DNA of 64,000 nt, from NCBI GenBank assembly GCA_029945375.1, contig CM057068.1:248001-312000 (forward strand), read 5' to 3'. Source of the DNA: Agaricus subrufescens (taxonomy: Eukaryota > Basidiomycota > Agaricomycetes > Agaricales > Agaricaceae). Positions 20,576-32,636 of the stretch are shown in pieces. The position numbers were made by a program, and so were the translations under genes. The notes under the pieces were generated by a model. That model was given only the letters and a program-made list of their open reading frames with translations. It was not told the DNA's origin and made no database searches. Position 1 is the stretch's first letter; every line of letters begins with the position of its first letter.

Positions 20576-22039
20576 CAGTCCGTCATCAGGATGGGCGACT
20601 CACAGCCCCTCGTACATGTGTGATTGAGTCGTTCAACAGTGAACTGACACTATAATCCAGCTGGTGACGGCCAACCGAGTATTAACCAGGTTGCCTCGAG
20701 GCGCTCTGCTCCCTTGACCTCAGCAAATTGCCTCAATTCTCCCCCTTTTTTTCCCGTCACATAAAGCTAATCATGATTGTGGTGTGTCTTTCGACGGCAG
20801 GTTGAACCCGACTGGTGGGCGGGGAAAGAAGAGGCTTGGTAAAGAGGCGTAGGCCGAATCATCGGGGAACATGGATCTTTACCGGATCTTGCAACACCGC
20901 ATGCACTTCGGTGCTCTACTATACGATATGTGGCCGCAGGCCACTGGATGACGCACATACAATCACACGAAGACAACGGTAGTAACAGTCCTTTCGCGCA
21001 TTGTTGGGTTCTAGTACTCAGTCAGATGACATCTTCGGGTTGTGGCGACACCCACTGCTCATTCATAAAGTCTTGGTCTGTCAACTTGAAGCCAAGTTCA
21101 TATGTACTGGGGCGGCTATGTCAAGCTATCAGTTTGTTTGCAACTTCTCGCCGGTGAGTTCGGCAAGGTTCCACTGTCCACTCAACAAGGTAAGGGAAGT
21201 TGCCCCCAAAATACTCACTACTCACTCGGAATTACCACGTCTATTGATAACGCCACGAGAGATTACTATCATGATAACATCTGCTTCCTTGCCGTCACGG
21301 ATTCTTCCTGATCACCACAGCTGTTTCCTGACCGCCACCGCTGAGATGTTCAAGTTGTGATACCTTCCCATCCACTCATGATGCAATAGCATGTTTTTTT
21401 TTTGCGGAGATTTACATCAGAAAATTTGATTCCAACGAAGCATGATACACTGCGAGACGCGATTAAGGGTCTACGGACTGCGATATCCTTGTTTCTCATT
21501 TCCCTTCATGTGGATATCCAAGCGTCATCTATGGATCCCCTGTACGTGCTATCCTATTCAAGTACTGTATCGCCCTGTGCAAAGCCCTTCTCGTCATGTA
21601 CACGAAGGAATATATCTGACATCTACATCAGCTTGTAGCACATAGATTGCTTCTAAACAGCGTCGTTGACTTCCTCAGGATAGGCCTTGTTGACGGGGAG
21701 AGAAATCCGCATTGGGCTGCACCTGGTGTACCGGCCCGGGGGTACTACCACGTTCCGCGGAAGGGCGGCACTTGCTAGTGAACATCCTAGTCAAAAATAC
21801 TTTGGGTCAATTAGACATCTATAGGTTATTGTCAGGCTCCTACCACGCCTGGCACTCTGACGCGTCGGACATTGCCATGTAAACGCGGATAGGGGCCTAC
21901 GTCGAAAATTTAAGATGTCGTAAGATTCCTTCCACCTCTCAAACCTTATTTATTATACTAAAGCCGGTAAAAAACTTCAAAATTGGGGAAAAAAAGACAA
22001 GACGAAAAAAAAAAAAATCATGGATATTATCACAAGGTA
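20576..22039. other. Intergenic, no gene supported
   Basis: Several overlapping short frames lie at 20930-21645 on the + strand, but none has a recognisable motif or a convincing splice chain. An A-rich stretch at about 21968-22018 lies just beyond the stop codon of the next minus-strand gene, where its 3' UTR would be. Confidence 0.4.
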
Positions 22040-24862
22040 TCAAAACTCCGATCCCTCAACTTTAAAAGTACTCCCATACTCTAAATAACTCTCCATAATC
22101 TTCCAAATCGCATCCGGAAGGCCCATACTCAACAATGTGAATTTGATCTTCGCATGTCCATGCGTCTGTCCAAGCTTGAAAAAACTGCGCCCAATATGAG
22201 TAGGGTACTGATTTTCAACAAATAAATGCTCAGAAAATCATTTCCATCTCATCGTTATTGTAAACTTACCGTCATCTCTGTATATTCGGCATATTGATAC
22301 GCAGCGACACGTATCGCCGTTTGTATCGTTCTCTGGATATCACCCTCCTCCGCATACATCTGCATCAACTTCAACCAAGGCTTAGCAGAATATCGACTCG
22401 AGTCCAAGCAACGTTGATATGCCTCCTTAGCTTCTTCTCGATGATGCAGTCGCATTCCAAGATCTCCAAGTATTTCCCACTCGGCCCCTGTCTTACGATA
22501 CGCCACATGCTGCGTTTTGAAATGGGCAACTTCAGCGCGGAAGATAGTCCACACTCGAAGATCCTGTAACGATCAAAGTAATCAACTAACTAAAATCTTG
22601 CATGAATGACAGGGGAGTTACCTCGTATAGGACCATAAACAGATTATCTAGCCAACGTTCGCAAAGTCGTTTGTTGCTAAACGAGAACGGTTCTTGACTT
22701 GGGCTTGGCGGTGCATCTGAAGCACCTTTTTTCTCTTCGCTGGCGGCTGCTTGAACAGGTTTCTCCAACCCCTTGACTTCATCATGTTGCGTCCCATTCT
22801 CTTGGTGTTCGACAGTTTCAGATTCGGTAGTAGAATCGGGGGAATTTTCATTAGGGTGATCGACAAGGGTTGTAGCTCGCGTTGCGCGATCGGATTCTGT
22901 TGAAACCCTGATGGTCGGAATTGGTACAGCTCCCTCATCAGCGATCAAATCACCAGCAGTACTTGACGGTGATATCATGGCCCGAGTAGAAACGTTATCA
23001 TCTAGGCGAGCAGTTCCATCTTCATGAATCACCATATTGCCAGTATAGCTATTTGTACTGGCTTCCTTACCAGTTCCGTTCAAAGCACTCGACTTGTGTA
23101 TGTCCAACTGTGCCTTCTGCATCCGGTACTCCTCCTCCATAACGAAAACTGTGCTCCGAGTCTTCAAGAGTTCATCCCAACCGATTTGTGATACAAGACG
23201 AGTCAGAAGGGAGTATGCTCTTGCCCATGTTCCGCGAAGTCCAGGTGCAGGGAGACGTTGTAATGCAGGATCGGCCTAGAAAGTGGTCAGAGGGATGTCG
23301 CACAGGCATGATAATTTGCTTGACCTCATCATCTTCTGTTTTCGTCCTTTCCGGGAGGATCTCGCCGATGGCGCGGTGGAATGGGAGGTTAATTTTAGCA
23401 GGCGCCAGAGGGCGGTGCATATCCCGGCCATTGAACGTGAACATGGGACAGGAATTCAGAGTCAAGAGAGCCTGTTTTCGCATGAGGGTATAGCACAAAG
23501 TGCAGAAATCGCATACGCACAGATTCATATTGACCCAGATCAATGTATAAGTCGGTCAGCTTCTCCCAAGTGACAAACTCGCTGGGCGCGCAATTGACTG
23601 CTTGACGCGCCAATTTAAGAGCCCACTCCATCTTGTTCTTTGATCTCAAAAAGTCGCACTGCGCGTGGAGCAGGGTGTGAGATTGAGGCGTTTGCTTCAT
23701 AGCGGCAGCCATGATCTGGACAGCCTTGACCTCCTCGTCTGTCGTTTGCTAAGAACGAGATGCTAAGCGGAAGGACTTCGTCACTCACTCATCCCAATAT
23801 ATGCCCTCGCAAGCAGTGATGAAACTTCTGGCTCCCTCGCAGAAATCTTTTCAAACAGATTGGCAGCTGGTTGGAACCTCCCGCTGTCTCCGAAGTATTT
23901 CATGATACCAGCAGTTAGATGATTGGATACAATGGACGCGACTTGGATCTCCGGATCTGAGCCAACTTGCCAGCCTGGTGGATGGTCATCAAAAGTGTGT
24001 ACACCCTTGCATGTGAGTCCTTGCCTTTGTCGAATAAAGCTTCTGCTGCCTGAAGGAAGCGTAGCTCGCCTTCGAGTGTAGTGATTGGATCAAGTTTGCG
24101 ATAGCCCTCAAGGTAGTGATTGGGGTCGTCTGAATAGAGGATAGCTCGTAGGAGGGCAGATATGTATGTCTCTTGCCAAATCTCTGGAGTGGCTTCGTGC
24201 CTAAGGGGGAGGCTTCCTAAACAACCGAAACAAGATTGCAGTCGATATATGCGCACCTTTCACCACGTAGATCGATCACGTATGCAAGCACACCTCCAGG
24301 AATCTTGACATCAACACGAACATCGACGCGGGAAAAAGCATTGAAGCAGCTGCATATAACTGGTCAAAGGTCGAAGTGAGGGAGGATGTATGAATACCAC
24401 GCACCAATAACACCCATTTCGAACTTTCCAAGCAGCAGGTTTAGAGAACCAGGTGATGTTGTCTTCAATGCCATATGTGAGTGAGTTGATATACGCGGCC
24501 AGTGACGCGGAAGATGAGGCATCAACTCCGGACACGAAATGGTATGAACCCAGCTAAAACAAGAAGATAAGCGGAGTCCTCATGGGAAAGACCACCAATA
24601 CCTCTCGCTGCCCACTCTTTCCAGTGCTTTTCACGACATGGCATAAATCTGGTGGCCCAAGCTCACGAAATGTAGCTAATATAACAGATGAATGGTGGTC
24701 CTCTGTAAGGATGATAGAGGTCGTACCAAGGCTTTCCGTTCGTGCTGTAAGGGATTCGCCTGGTTCCACCTGAGCAAGATGTCAGGAGGATGGTTGTACA
24801 GTGGTCGAAAGGTGGCCCACCTCAAATAATTCGGGGACGTCCTTGAAGGTCGCCTCGGCCAT
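22040..24862 (-). CDS. BUD7: ChAPs family protein (exomer cargo adaptor, Bud7/Bch1-like)
   Basis: Chs5p-Arf1p-binding protein. In yeast the ChAPs join Chs5 to form exomer, an Arf1-dependent coat that carries selected cargo (such as chitin synthase Chs3) from the trans-Golgi to the plasma membrane. The start MAEATFKDVPELFE (24862) is followed by an intron and VEPGESLTAR, then ELGPPDLCHVVKSTGKSG, the conserved N-terminal block. Further exons give FVSGVDASSSASLAAYINSL, TPEIWQETYISALLRAILY, and TPR-like helices (ALKLARQAVNCAPSEFVTWE; EAKEAYQRCLDSSRYSAKPW). The C-terminus reads IGRSFFKLGQTHGHAKIKFT and ends FKVEGSEF. There are about nine or ten exons. A Ser/Thr-rich insert (about 22690-23100) is longer than in yeast and looks disordered. 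It is divergent from the NIPA gene. Confidence 0.88.
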
Positions 24863-25406
24863 CAGTTACGATGGTGATTGCTAAGCTCAAGGTTTGCTTT
24901 GGGACCTTCCCGGGGTGGCGCGTTGTTCACAGGAAAGAAAACGGACGGGATTCCTGCAACAATTGACGGCGTTTTCCCAGAGCAAGGGACGCTTTGATAC
25001 GTGGCGAGAGTGAACAACAATCGCGCCCGTCCGAGGCGGGGGACGCGTGAGAATACAATACCATGTCACAGCCACCTCTGCGGCCCAGCGATTTCTGGGT
25101 CCAATGGTCTAGTGGTTACAATCACACAGGAAGTCCCCGGTTCGACCCCTGAGCGATCACACTTTTTCCGCGGGCCCTTGTGCGATCGAGGACTGCGCTG
25201 TGCCTGCAATATAATGCATTTGGATGCAGACAACACTCACAGGCCCGGAGCGGCTTGCAATGTGGGGCTGTCGGGGGGGTGGATGGCTGTGCACGTGCCA
25301 TCAGCCGGCACTGAACCGATGCCACGATTGCAGGAAATAAAGTAACGACTACCACTGCGCATCTTAACGGGCTCGGCCCTTTCGCATCTCCTCTCTCCCT
25401 TCTGCC
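24863..25406. promoter_or_regulatory. Divergent intergenic region of ChAPs and NIPA genes
   Basis: 544 bp between two start codons on opposite strands; it holds the tRNA-Val-like relic. No clear TATA box was identified. Confidence 0.4.
25098..25165 (+). pseudogene. tRNA-Val(CAC)-derived relic
   Basis: GGTCCAATGGTCTAGTGGTTA matches the 5' end and D arm of the intact tRNA-Val(CAC) in this window. CACACAGG-AGTCCCCGGTTCGACCCC then matches its 3' anticodon side, variable loop and T arm. About ten bases of the 5' anticodon stem are missing, and the acceptor stem no longer pairs, so it cannot be a working tRNA. The polymerase III A box (TGGTCTAGTGG) and B box (GGTTCGACCCC) are kept, and a T5 run, a Pol III stop signal, follows at 25162-25166. 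Confidence 0.7.
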
Positions 25407-27076
25407 ATGATCGAGGACAAGTATATCGGCCTCGCCCTCGCCGTCTCCAGCTCACTCGCCATCGGAACCAGCTTCATCATCACGAAAAAGGTCGGGTGGC
25501 ACCCACTCTCTCAAAGCTCTTTGTCGTGCTTAACCCATTTTTTGCAGGGCCTTAATGACGCCGCTGAACGCAATGCATATGGAGCACAAGCCTCCGACAA
25601 CCATTCATACCTCAAGAATCCCATCTGGTGGGCCGGGATGTCTACATGTCTGTTCTGCGCCTTCTCCTTCGTTCTTTCAACGGTCCTGACCCACTCTATT
25701 TCTGTATCCATGAACAGTGGTCCTCGGTGAAAGTGAGCATATCTTGTAACTCAGTGCTAGGATCCGCTCTGACATCACCCATTCCGCAGTTGCTAACTTT
25801 GCCGCCTATACTTTCGCCCCGCCAATATTGGTTACGCCTTTAGGAGCGCTTAGTGTGTTAATCGGGTGTGTCCTATTCTGTCAATCCCCAAAAGTAGCTC
25901 ACCACCCTCCTCCAGGGCTGTCCTCGCTTCCTTCCTTTTAAATGAAGAACTCGGGCACCTAGGCCGACTGGGCTGCACACTATGTTTAATTGGGTCCTCT
26001 ATCATCGTCCTCCATGCGCCAGAAGACAAACCTGTGGAAACAGTAGATGAAATCCTACAATATGCCCTTCATCCAGGTGCGCCCAAACCTCCTACTGTCC
26101 TAAATTTTTCATCAAACCATCATTACGACTACAGGTTTCCTGATGTATTGCTTTACCGTCCTTGTATTCTCTCTCGTCATGATCTACGCTGTCGTCCCCC
26201 GATACGGCCGCTCAAATCCGATCATCTACGTCTCCATCTGCTCACTCGTCGGTTCCGTCTCCGTCATGGCCATAAAAGGTTTCGGCGTCGCAGTCAAACT
26301 CACACTTGGAGGCAAAAATCAATTCACTCATCCGAGCACTTACATCTTCGGCTTCGTCGTCGCCCTGTGTATCGTCGTACAAATGAACTATTTCAACAAA
26401 GCCCTTGATACGTTTTCCACCAATGTGTCAGTTGAACTGTTTTACGTGTTGACATTTGTAACTTACTCAATCTCTTTTTAGCGTGAATCCAATGTATTAT
26501 GTCGGCTTCTCTTCAGCCACAATCGTCGCCTCCCTTATCCTCTTTCAAGGATTCAACACTTCCGGTGGAACGAACACTCTCTCACTTCTCATGGGGTTCA
26601 TTGTCACATTCCTCGGTGTCCATCTCCTAAATTACTCCCGCTCCACGGAACCTCCTTTGGATCCCAACAATCACACTGCTCTTGAAGGTGGACTCTTAAA
26701 TCCTCGAATGAGCCTTCAAGGCCGGGCTTCTCTGGACAATTGGAATGGACTTCCAGGAGACCGAAGCGATCCAAGTCGAACACCCGGACACCACCGACGC
26801 GGTTCTTCAATATACCGAAATAATCAAGTTCTCTTCAACGCGCATGACGATGGGCTCGATGTCGGACTAGGAGAAAGTGTCGGACTACACGATCTGAGAG
26901 AGGAGGAAGAATCGTCAGACGACGATGCCGATGAAAGAACGCATTTGCAAAATGTAAATGGACACACAAAATCAGGAACAGGAAATATGAAATCACCCCG
27001 TTCAAATTTACGGAGTCATAGTAACTCACCATTAAACTCATCGCTGAGCGATGTACGGCCAAATTCTAGATCATGA
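25407..27076 (+). CDS. NIPA-like magnesium transporter
   Basis: Multi-span membrane protein of the NIPA (DUF803/Mg_trans_NIPA) family, which carries Mg2+ and other divalent cations across plasma or endosomal membranes. The first exon reads [20 protein letters not shown] and [10 protein letters not shown]. Further exons give [29 protein letters not shown] and [18 protein letters not shown], all hallmark NIPA segments. Later come [68 protein letters not shown] and [13 protein letters not shown]. Eight or nine membrane segments are expected, with the family order intact. A hydrophilic, acidic tail (from about 26650) is rich in Ser and Asp/Glu and is probably cytosolic. Splice sites are not all resolved, especially around 25730-25880, but nothing suggests a break. 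Confidence 0.9.
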
Positions 27077-27277
27077 TCATTTGGAGCTTTTATTGGGCGT
27101 TATTGATGAGGAAGTGGACTCTTTAGCTGTGTATAATCCTCTCAAGTCTTGGTCTTGGGTTGCACCTCGTTACTTGTTTATTACTCTCTGGCATATTCAT
27201 ACCTCCGTCTATCATATTACGATTAATTACTTCCACGCTCCCCGTAGAAATAAGAAGAATTTAAGGGGAAAAAAGTA

Positions 27278-27350
27278 TGGTCGAACCCGGGGTCGAACCG
27301 GGGACCTCCTGTGTGTGAGACAGAAATCATAACCACTAGACCATTCGACC
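27278..27350 (-). tRNA. tRNA-Val(CAC)
   Basis: Read on the minus strand, GGTCGAA at the 5' end pairs with TTCGACC at the 3' end (7 bp), followed by discriminator A. The D arm is GTCTAGTGGTTATGAT. The anticodon arm is TCTGT-CTCACAC-ACAGG, whose seven-base loop puts CAC at positions 34-36. The T arm is CCCGG-TTCGACC-CCGGG, fully paired. No intron. A T-rich run (ACTTTTTTCC in transcript sense) follows and can end Pol III transcription. Confidence 0.95.
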
Positions 27351-27418
27351 GCTTATCGTTTCGATTGCCTGTTGTCCTGAGGATCCTCCTTTTACCTTTT
27401 TGATACACGCTCAATTAA

Positions 27419-29673
27419 TTACAGTCTGTACCCTTTACCAGTTGACGGTTTAATATCAAATCCGAACCTCGCCTGTCTCAAAGTGACAAGCTGTGGTAAC
27501 ACATGGTCATAAGCATGCACGACCCACTGAGGAAAATAAAATTTCACATGATCAACAACTTCAAGCATTCAAGAATCAGAAAGCACTCGTACCTCACAAG
27601 CCATAGGTCTAGTATCTCGAGGGTCAATGATCTCCTCAATCCCAAACGAATGTGCAGTTCTCATCGGATTCCTGACTTCTTCAAATTGAGCCAGTAACTC
27701 ATTCATGATCTGTTCACGCTTTTCCTGCGTTTCGGCAGCATCTAATTGACGCTTAAATGCTGCTTCAATCCCTCCCTCTAACGGAAGACTTCCCCAATCT
27801 CCTGACGGCCTGGATTTATTGTCAATTGGGATTCATACATTAAGATAATATTCGGAAAGACCCACCATGCTACACGTTTGGACCACTCATCACCGTCCGG
27901 ATTCGCAAAAGCTCCACCAGCAACGCCGAATGTCCGTCGGATGATGATGGTGAATATGGGTATGACAGCGTTGTATAGTGCTGCCATGGCAGATGCGCCA
28001 TGCCTGATTGTTGCCATCTTTTCAGCGATAGAACCTTTTTAGCGCAGGGAATGTTAGATCAATAGTGATGGGATGGATTGTGGATATGTACCAACGGCAA
28101 AACCTGGTTGATCGACCAAGTTCAAGATTGGAAGACTGTGAATGGATATTACGAAGGGACAGATAGAGTGACGGAAAAGCATACCCGAAATGATTACAGA
28201 GGTTCACAAATCTTGCTGTTTTTTGACTTCCGAAAGCGTCAATAGCACCTAATTTGCAAATGGTCTAAGAAACACCCAAGAACAAAGTAACTGTGATGTG
28301 AACTGACCCCCATTAAATTTACAGTCACTAGAAAGGACGCCAGCCGGGCGACCCTCCAGCCTCGCAAACCCAGTCACAATATTCTTCCCCCACAGCTCTC
28401 CAATCTCAAAGAAAGTCGTCTTACCCGCTGCGTCCTTATCCACAACCAACTCAATCAACCTGCGGATATCATAAGGACTCGTCCTTCTCCTCGGAATAAT
28501 CCTAATCAATTCCTCTTCCTTCCTATCCCTTCTATCTTCCGTATCCTCAATGGGTGGTAACGCAAATATGGAAGAAGGGAGGTATGACAAGAATTTCCGA
28601 ATCTGCTCATACGCATCTTTCTCGGAGACCGCGACATTGTCAACAGTACCATTCGTACCATGAATTTCCCAACCACCTAAGGACTCTTTGGATAAATCTT
28701 CAAACGTTGCTCCACGAACTACGGGAGGTCCTGCGGCGAAAAGCTGGCTTAGTCCTTTGACCATGACACTGAAATGTCCGAGGACGGTTTTTGCTGCTGC
28801 AAGACCAACAACGGGGCCAAGGAGAGCGGAGGCGACCGGGACGACCGCCATGGCATCGAGGCTTTGACCTAGACCTGCGAGGCCAGGGATATACGTTGCT
28901 CCAATGTTGAGGTCTAGCGACGTGTTAACTTGTGGTTACTGAAGTGAACAGGTTGGAAACATACATGTGGCGACACTTCCTCCACCACTAGAACCGTCTA
29001 ACAGACGAATCTACAATAGTCGAGAGTCAGTTTAATTTAAACACATAACATAATGTCATACTCACGAGAGGTACCCGTGCTCGGCGTGCTAAATTCTAGC
29101 AACCAAACGAGTGATGGATAAGTAGATTATTTCTTGAAAGAATTCTTTTGTTCACCTCTCCGTACCCTGCTTTTCCTTGAATCCCTCCGTCAGCATGTCC
29201 ACCACGGACACTAAAATCATCTGCCGTCACAAATACTTTGCGATTCCTAATCTTTCCCCATCCCATAATACAATTCCTAGAAAACAAAAAGCAATCAGAC
29301 TACAAAAAACCTTAGGACAGTGTCACCACCATACGCAGGTATAAATTCATCCGAATCACCGGGTTTCGCTGGCTTTCCAGTAATTGAACCGATTTCTTCG
29401 AACGAATCTTTATCCAAGAGCGTTGCTATACGTTCATGTACCCAGAGCTTATCGTTGGCCTTCTGTCTGATATAACCGGGGTTTTTTGGATTTGGTGTAT
29501 GTATCTTGGTCTGGAGAGAGCGTAGCTGGGCTATGGGATACTATACGACCAGCAGCCGAGCGAGTCATGAGAAGGAGACCGATGAGGTAGGAAAGAAAAC
29601 GCACCTCCCAGCTGGTCCTGTCGTCCTCCTGGCCATCTGGCAGTTTATCACCCTTGGGATCCTTGGGAGCCAT
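27419..29673 (-). CDS. Acyl-CoA carboxylase, carboxyltransferase (beta) subunit
   Basis: Carboxyltransferase of a biotin-dependent acyl-CoA carboxylase, which moves CO2 from carboxybiotin to an acyl-CoA. From the start MAPKDPKGDKLPDG the exons give NPGYIRQKANDKLWVHERIA, SFEEIGSITGKP, TADDFSVRGGHADGG, PLVRLLDGSSGGGSV (the oxyanion-type GSSGGG turn), FAAGPPVVRGATFED, ESLGGWEIHGTNGTVDN, and in the second half SDCKFNGG, FGYAFPSLY, MATIRHGASAMAALYNAVIP, RTFGVAGGAF and WVFPNIILMY. The end is PSTGKGYRL. Both halves of the duplicated crotonase fold are present. The LGGWEIHGTNGTVDN type is closer to acetyl/propionyl-type subunits than to methylcrotonyl-CoA carboxylase, but the substrate is not settled. 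It is divergent from the alpha subunit gene. An alternative start lies at 29685. Confidence 0.85.
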
Positions 29674-29839
29674 CCTTGAGCGCAAGCCCTCTCAGAAGTG
29701 CTTGTACTGTCAATCTCCTTGAGTTTCGGTATCAGAAATACCCGGTGACCAGCCACATGTGCTTCTGCGTGTGTGAGAAATACGATGATTCGGCCTGCAA
29801 TGCATACGGCCTGAACTAGGACCAATAAGCCCAGAGGAA
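29674..29839. promoter_or_regulatory. Shared divergent promoter of the carboxylase pair
   Basis: 166 bp separate the two start codons. Such a short shared region suggests the two subunits are expressed together. No specific site was identified. Confidence 0.6.
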
Positions 29840-32236
29840 ATGCTCGTACCAAAGGTCCTCGTTGCAAATCGTGGTGAAAGTGAGCGTCGAGATCATTCAT
29901 CTATTTTGCCGGCTTTACCTCTTACCATCATCATCTCGCCCAACAGTTGCTATTCGGATTCTTCGTTCAGCAAGAGAACTAGGCTGGCACACAGTCGCGC
30001 TATACACTACTGCTCCTAACCTCGACGTTAGCCATGCAACGTATGCCGATGAGGCATGTGAATTGCACGATGTAGCTTTGTATGTCAACGTTCAAACAAT
30101 AGTCGAAATTGCTGTTCGGTACGTGTACTGACCCAAGACTCAAGAGGTGCTCGCTGACTCGTGGTGGCTCTAGTACCCATTGCACGCATGTTCATCCAGG
30201 TTATGGGTTCCTGAGTGAATCTCCTGCTCTCGCGGATGCCCTTGCCAAATGCAACCCACCTGTAACCTTCGTCGGCCCCTCTCCCGACACACTCCGTCTC
30301 GCGGGAGACAAGGTTCTATCTCGCAATCTTGCTGCTTCTCTGGATGTACAAGTTGCTCCTGGTACCAGTGTTGGGTCAAGTGACGAAGTGCGGAGCTTTG
30401 CGGCTCGTCAGGATGTTGGCTACCCAGCCATGATCAAAGCTTTGGATGGCGGTGGCGGGCGAGGTATTCGTGTTGTTGAAAGTTCTTCAGCAGTTGATGA
30501 AGCGTTCAAGCGGTGTGTATATGCTTAATCTTTAGCCAAGGGGCACCTATTGATTCGGTTGAGCAGGTGCATAGGAGAGAGTCTATCAGGCCAAGTTTTC
30601 GCGGAAAAAGCTCTCACTGGACCCGGTTGGAAGCACATTGAAGTACAGATAATCGGCGATGGCACCGGTGCTGTGAATCATCTGTGGGAACGTGAATGCA
30701 GCATACAACGCCGGTATGTTGTGGGCGTGCCCGTTCACCTCTAATATCTCAAACTGGTTGCAGGTTCCAGAAGATCATCGAAGTATGTTCGCCGTACAGT
30801 ATGAACGAACAAACCGGTACTGATACCGCGTTCAGATGGCTCCGTCGCGTCTTCCACGTCCTTTGATTCAACCCCTCCTAAACGCTTCCCTCAAGATGGC
30901 AGCCCACCTGAAGTACAAAGGCCTTGGCACTTTCGAATATCTTGTTAACGCGACGTTACACCAATGGGTTTTTCTCGAAATAAACCCTCGCATACAAGTT
31001 GAACATACTGTCACCGGTACGTACTATGTTTACCCTGGTTTCGCATCCACCAACTTATGTTCACCTCCAGAGGAAATTATGGACGTTGATTTAGTCAGAA
31101 CTCAGTTGCTCCTCTTTGCCCCCGCCTCTACCGCCCACACACTTTCATCACTTTCTCTTCATACTCTCCCTCATCTACCTACCTCTCATGCCATACAATT
31201 CCGGCTTACAGCGGAAAATTCAGACAATGGATTTTCACTAACACCCGGTTTGATTCACTCTTCCGATATTCAATGGCCGGCCAGTCGTGGGGTTCGAATC
31301 GATACATGGCTTTCGTATATGTCAAACCAACCAGCACCCGAATGGGTCATTGGCACTGACTTTGATTCTCTGATTGCGAAGATCATCATTTGCGACCGAT
31401 CATTCGAGCACTGCACCCAGAAGGCCAGGCGAGCACTACGAGAATTCAGATTGGCCAAGGAGTGTAAAGTCAAGACAAATATTGCTATTCTTAGTGGTGT
31501 CCTTGAACACCAGGACTGGCACGTGGGAACAATAGACACGCTGTGGTTAGAGAGGAATCTTGATGACATTCTTCGCTTCGGCAAGGCAGGGGTAGAGAAT
31601 CAGAATAGTGCCGGAACAACCACCGAATTATCACGAATTTTGGAACAGCGAGAAGCGAGCAACAGCGGCATCAACGCGATTAAATCGCATACTTCAAGCG
31701 GAACAATGCTTTTACAACCTGGATCACTCTTTCATCTCGCTCTCTCTCCGGTTCCGTCTTCTAATTCGAGTCCTCCTCAACAAATCGTCAAACACGTGCT
31801 TACGTTAAATTCGATTTCGAATAATTCATTTCCAGAGAAACTTTCTGGCGTACTCCAGAGTACCTTTTCATCATCGCCTACGCAGTTTTCTCTTTCCCGG
31901 GGTACATCCGCGATCGTTGGGAATGGAGAAGAAGAAGCTGAATTAGCGAATCCGAATGATGATAGACATATTGCTTCACCTTTGTCAGGAAAAGTCGTTG
32001 ATGCCCATCCGGCATTTAAACTTCTTTTGACATCGGCCGTGATTGATGAGGATAAGAAGATGGTAAAAAAGGGTGAAGTGTTGGCTGTGATAAGTGTGAT
32101 GAAGATGGAAAATTCGGTTGTAGCACCGTGTGATGGTGTCATTGAGAGAATAGGGAAGGGTTTCAAAATAGGTAGGATTGTAGGAGAGGGCATGCTTGTA
32201 TGTGTGTTGAACCCGCTTAGAAGAAGTCGTTTATGA
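29840..32236 (+). CDS. Acyl-CoA carboxylase, biotin carboxylase/BCCP (alpha) subunit
   Basis: It carboxylates its own biotin using ATP and bicarbonate, then hands CO2 to the beta subunit encoded next door. The first exon MLVPKVLVANRGE joins across an intron (GTGAGC...CAG) to IAIRILRSARELGW, the canonical biotin carboxylase start. HVHPGYGFLSE, TFVGPSPDTLRLAGDK, PAMIKALDGGGGRGIRVV (ATP-grasp glycine loop), GWKHIEVQIIGDG, LWERECSIQRR and WVFLEINPRIQVEHTVT (catalytic Glu/Arg region) follow in order. A linker leads to a C-terminal biotinyl domain with VMKMEN; the lysine is the biotin site (usually AMKM, here VMKM). Predicted length is about 680 residues in several exons, the normal size for a BC-BCCP alpha subunit. 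The short 5' exons depend on inferred splicing. Confidence 0.88.
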
Positions 32237-32636
32237 GAAAATAGAACAAATTATTATTAATCTTGTGTCGGTGCTTCGGTGTTTTATGTCAGGGATTATG
32301 TTCATGTAATCTGTCATTATGATGAACCGCCTCAAGGGTCTAGGAATCTCGATCAGATATCCGCACAATATACTTGACTTTGACAGCCGGTCGATCCTTA
32401 ATTTTTATATATGGTAACGAAGAGTCAATTCTCGGCTGAGCAGAGTAGTTTTCATTTCATCGCCTACACTACTAGTTGCTCAAGCTAGACTTACGACGGC
32501 TCTCAAACCCACACTAAACTACGGGAGGTGTCTTTACCTCACCAAGCTCATGACTACAAAAAAAGCACGAGGGGGAGTAAATTGCTCATAGCGAAAAACA
32601 ATAATACAGCAAGTTTTTGTTTTTGTTTTTTTTGAT
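32237..32636. other. Convergent intergenic region, no gene seen
   Basis: It lies between the 3' ends of the carboxylase alpha gene (+) and the permease gene (-); T-rich tract near 32615-32634. Nothing else was noticed. Confidence 0.5.

Noticed and set aside
20930..21645. Cluster of overlapping + strand frames (up to 119 codons)
   Set aside because: Three frames compete, there is no motif, and no splice chain gives a sensible protein.
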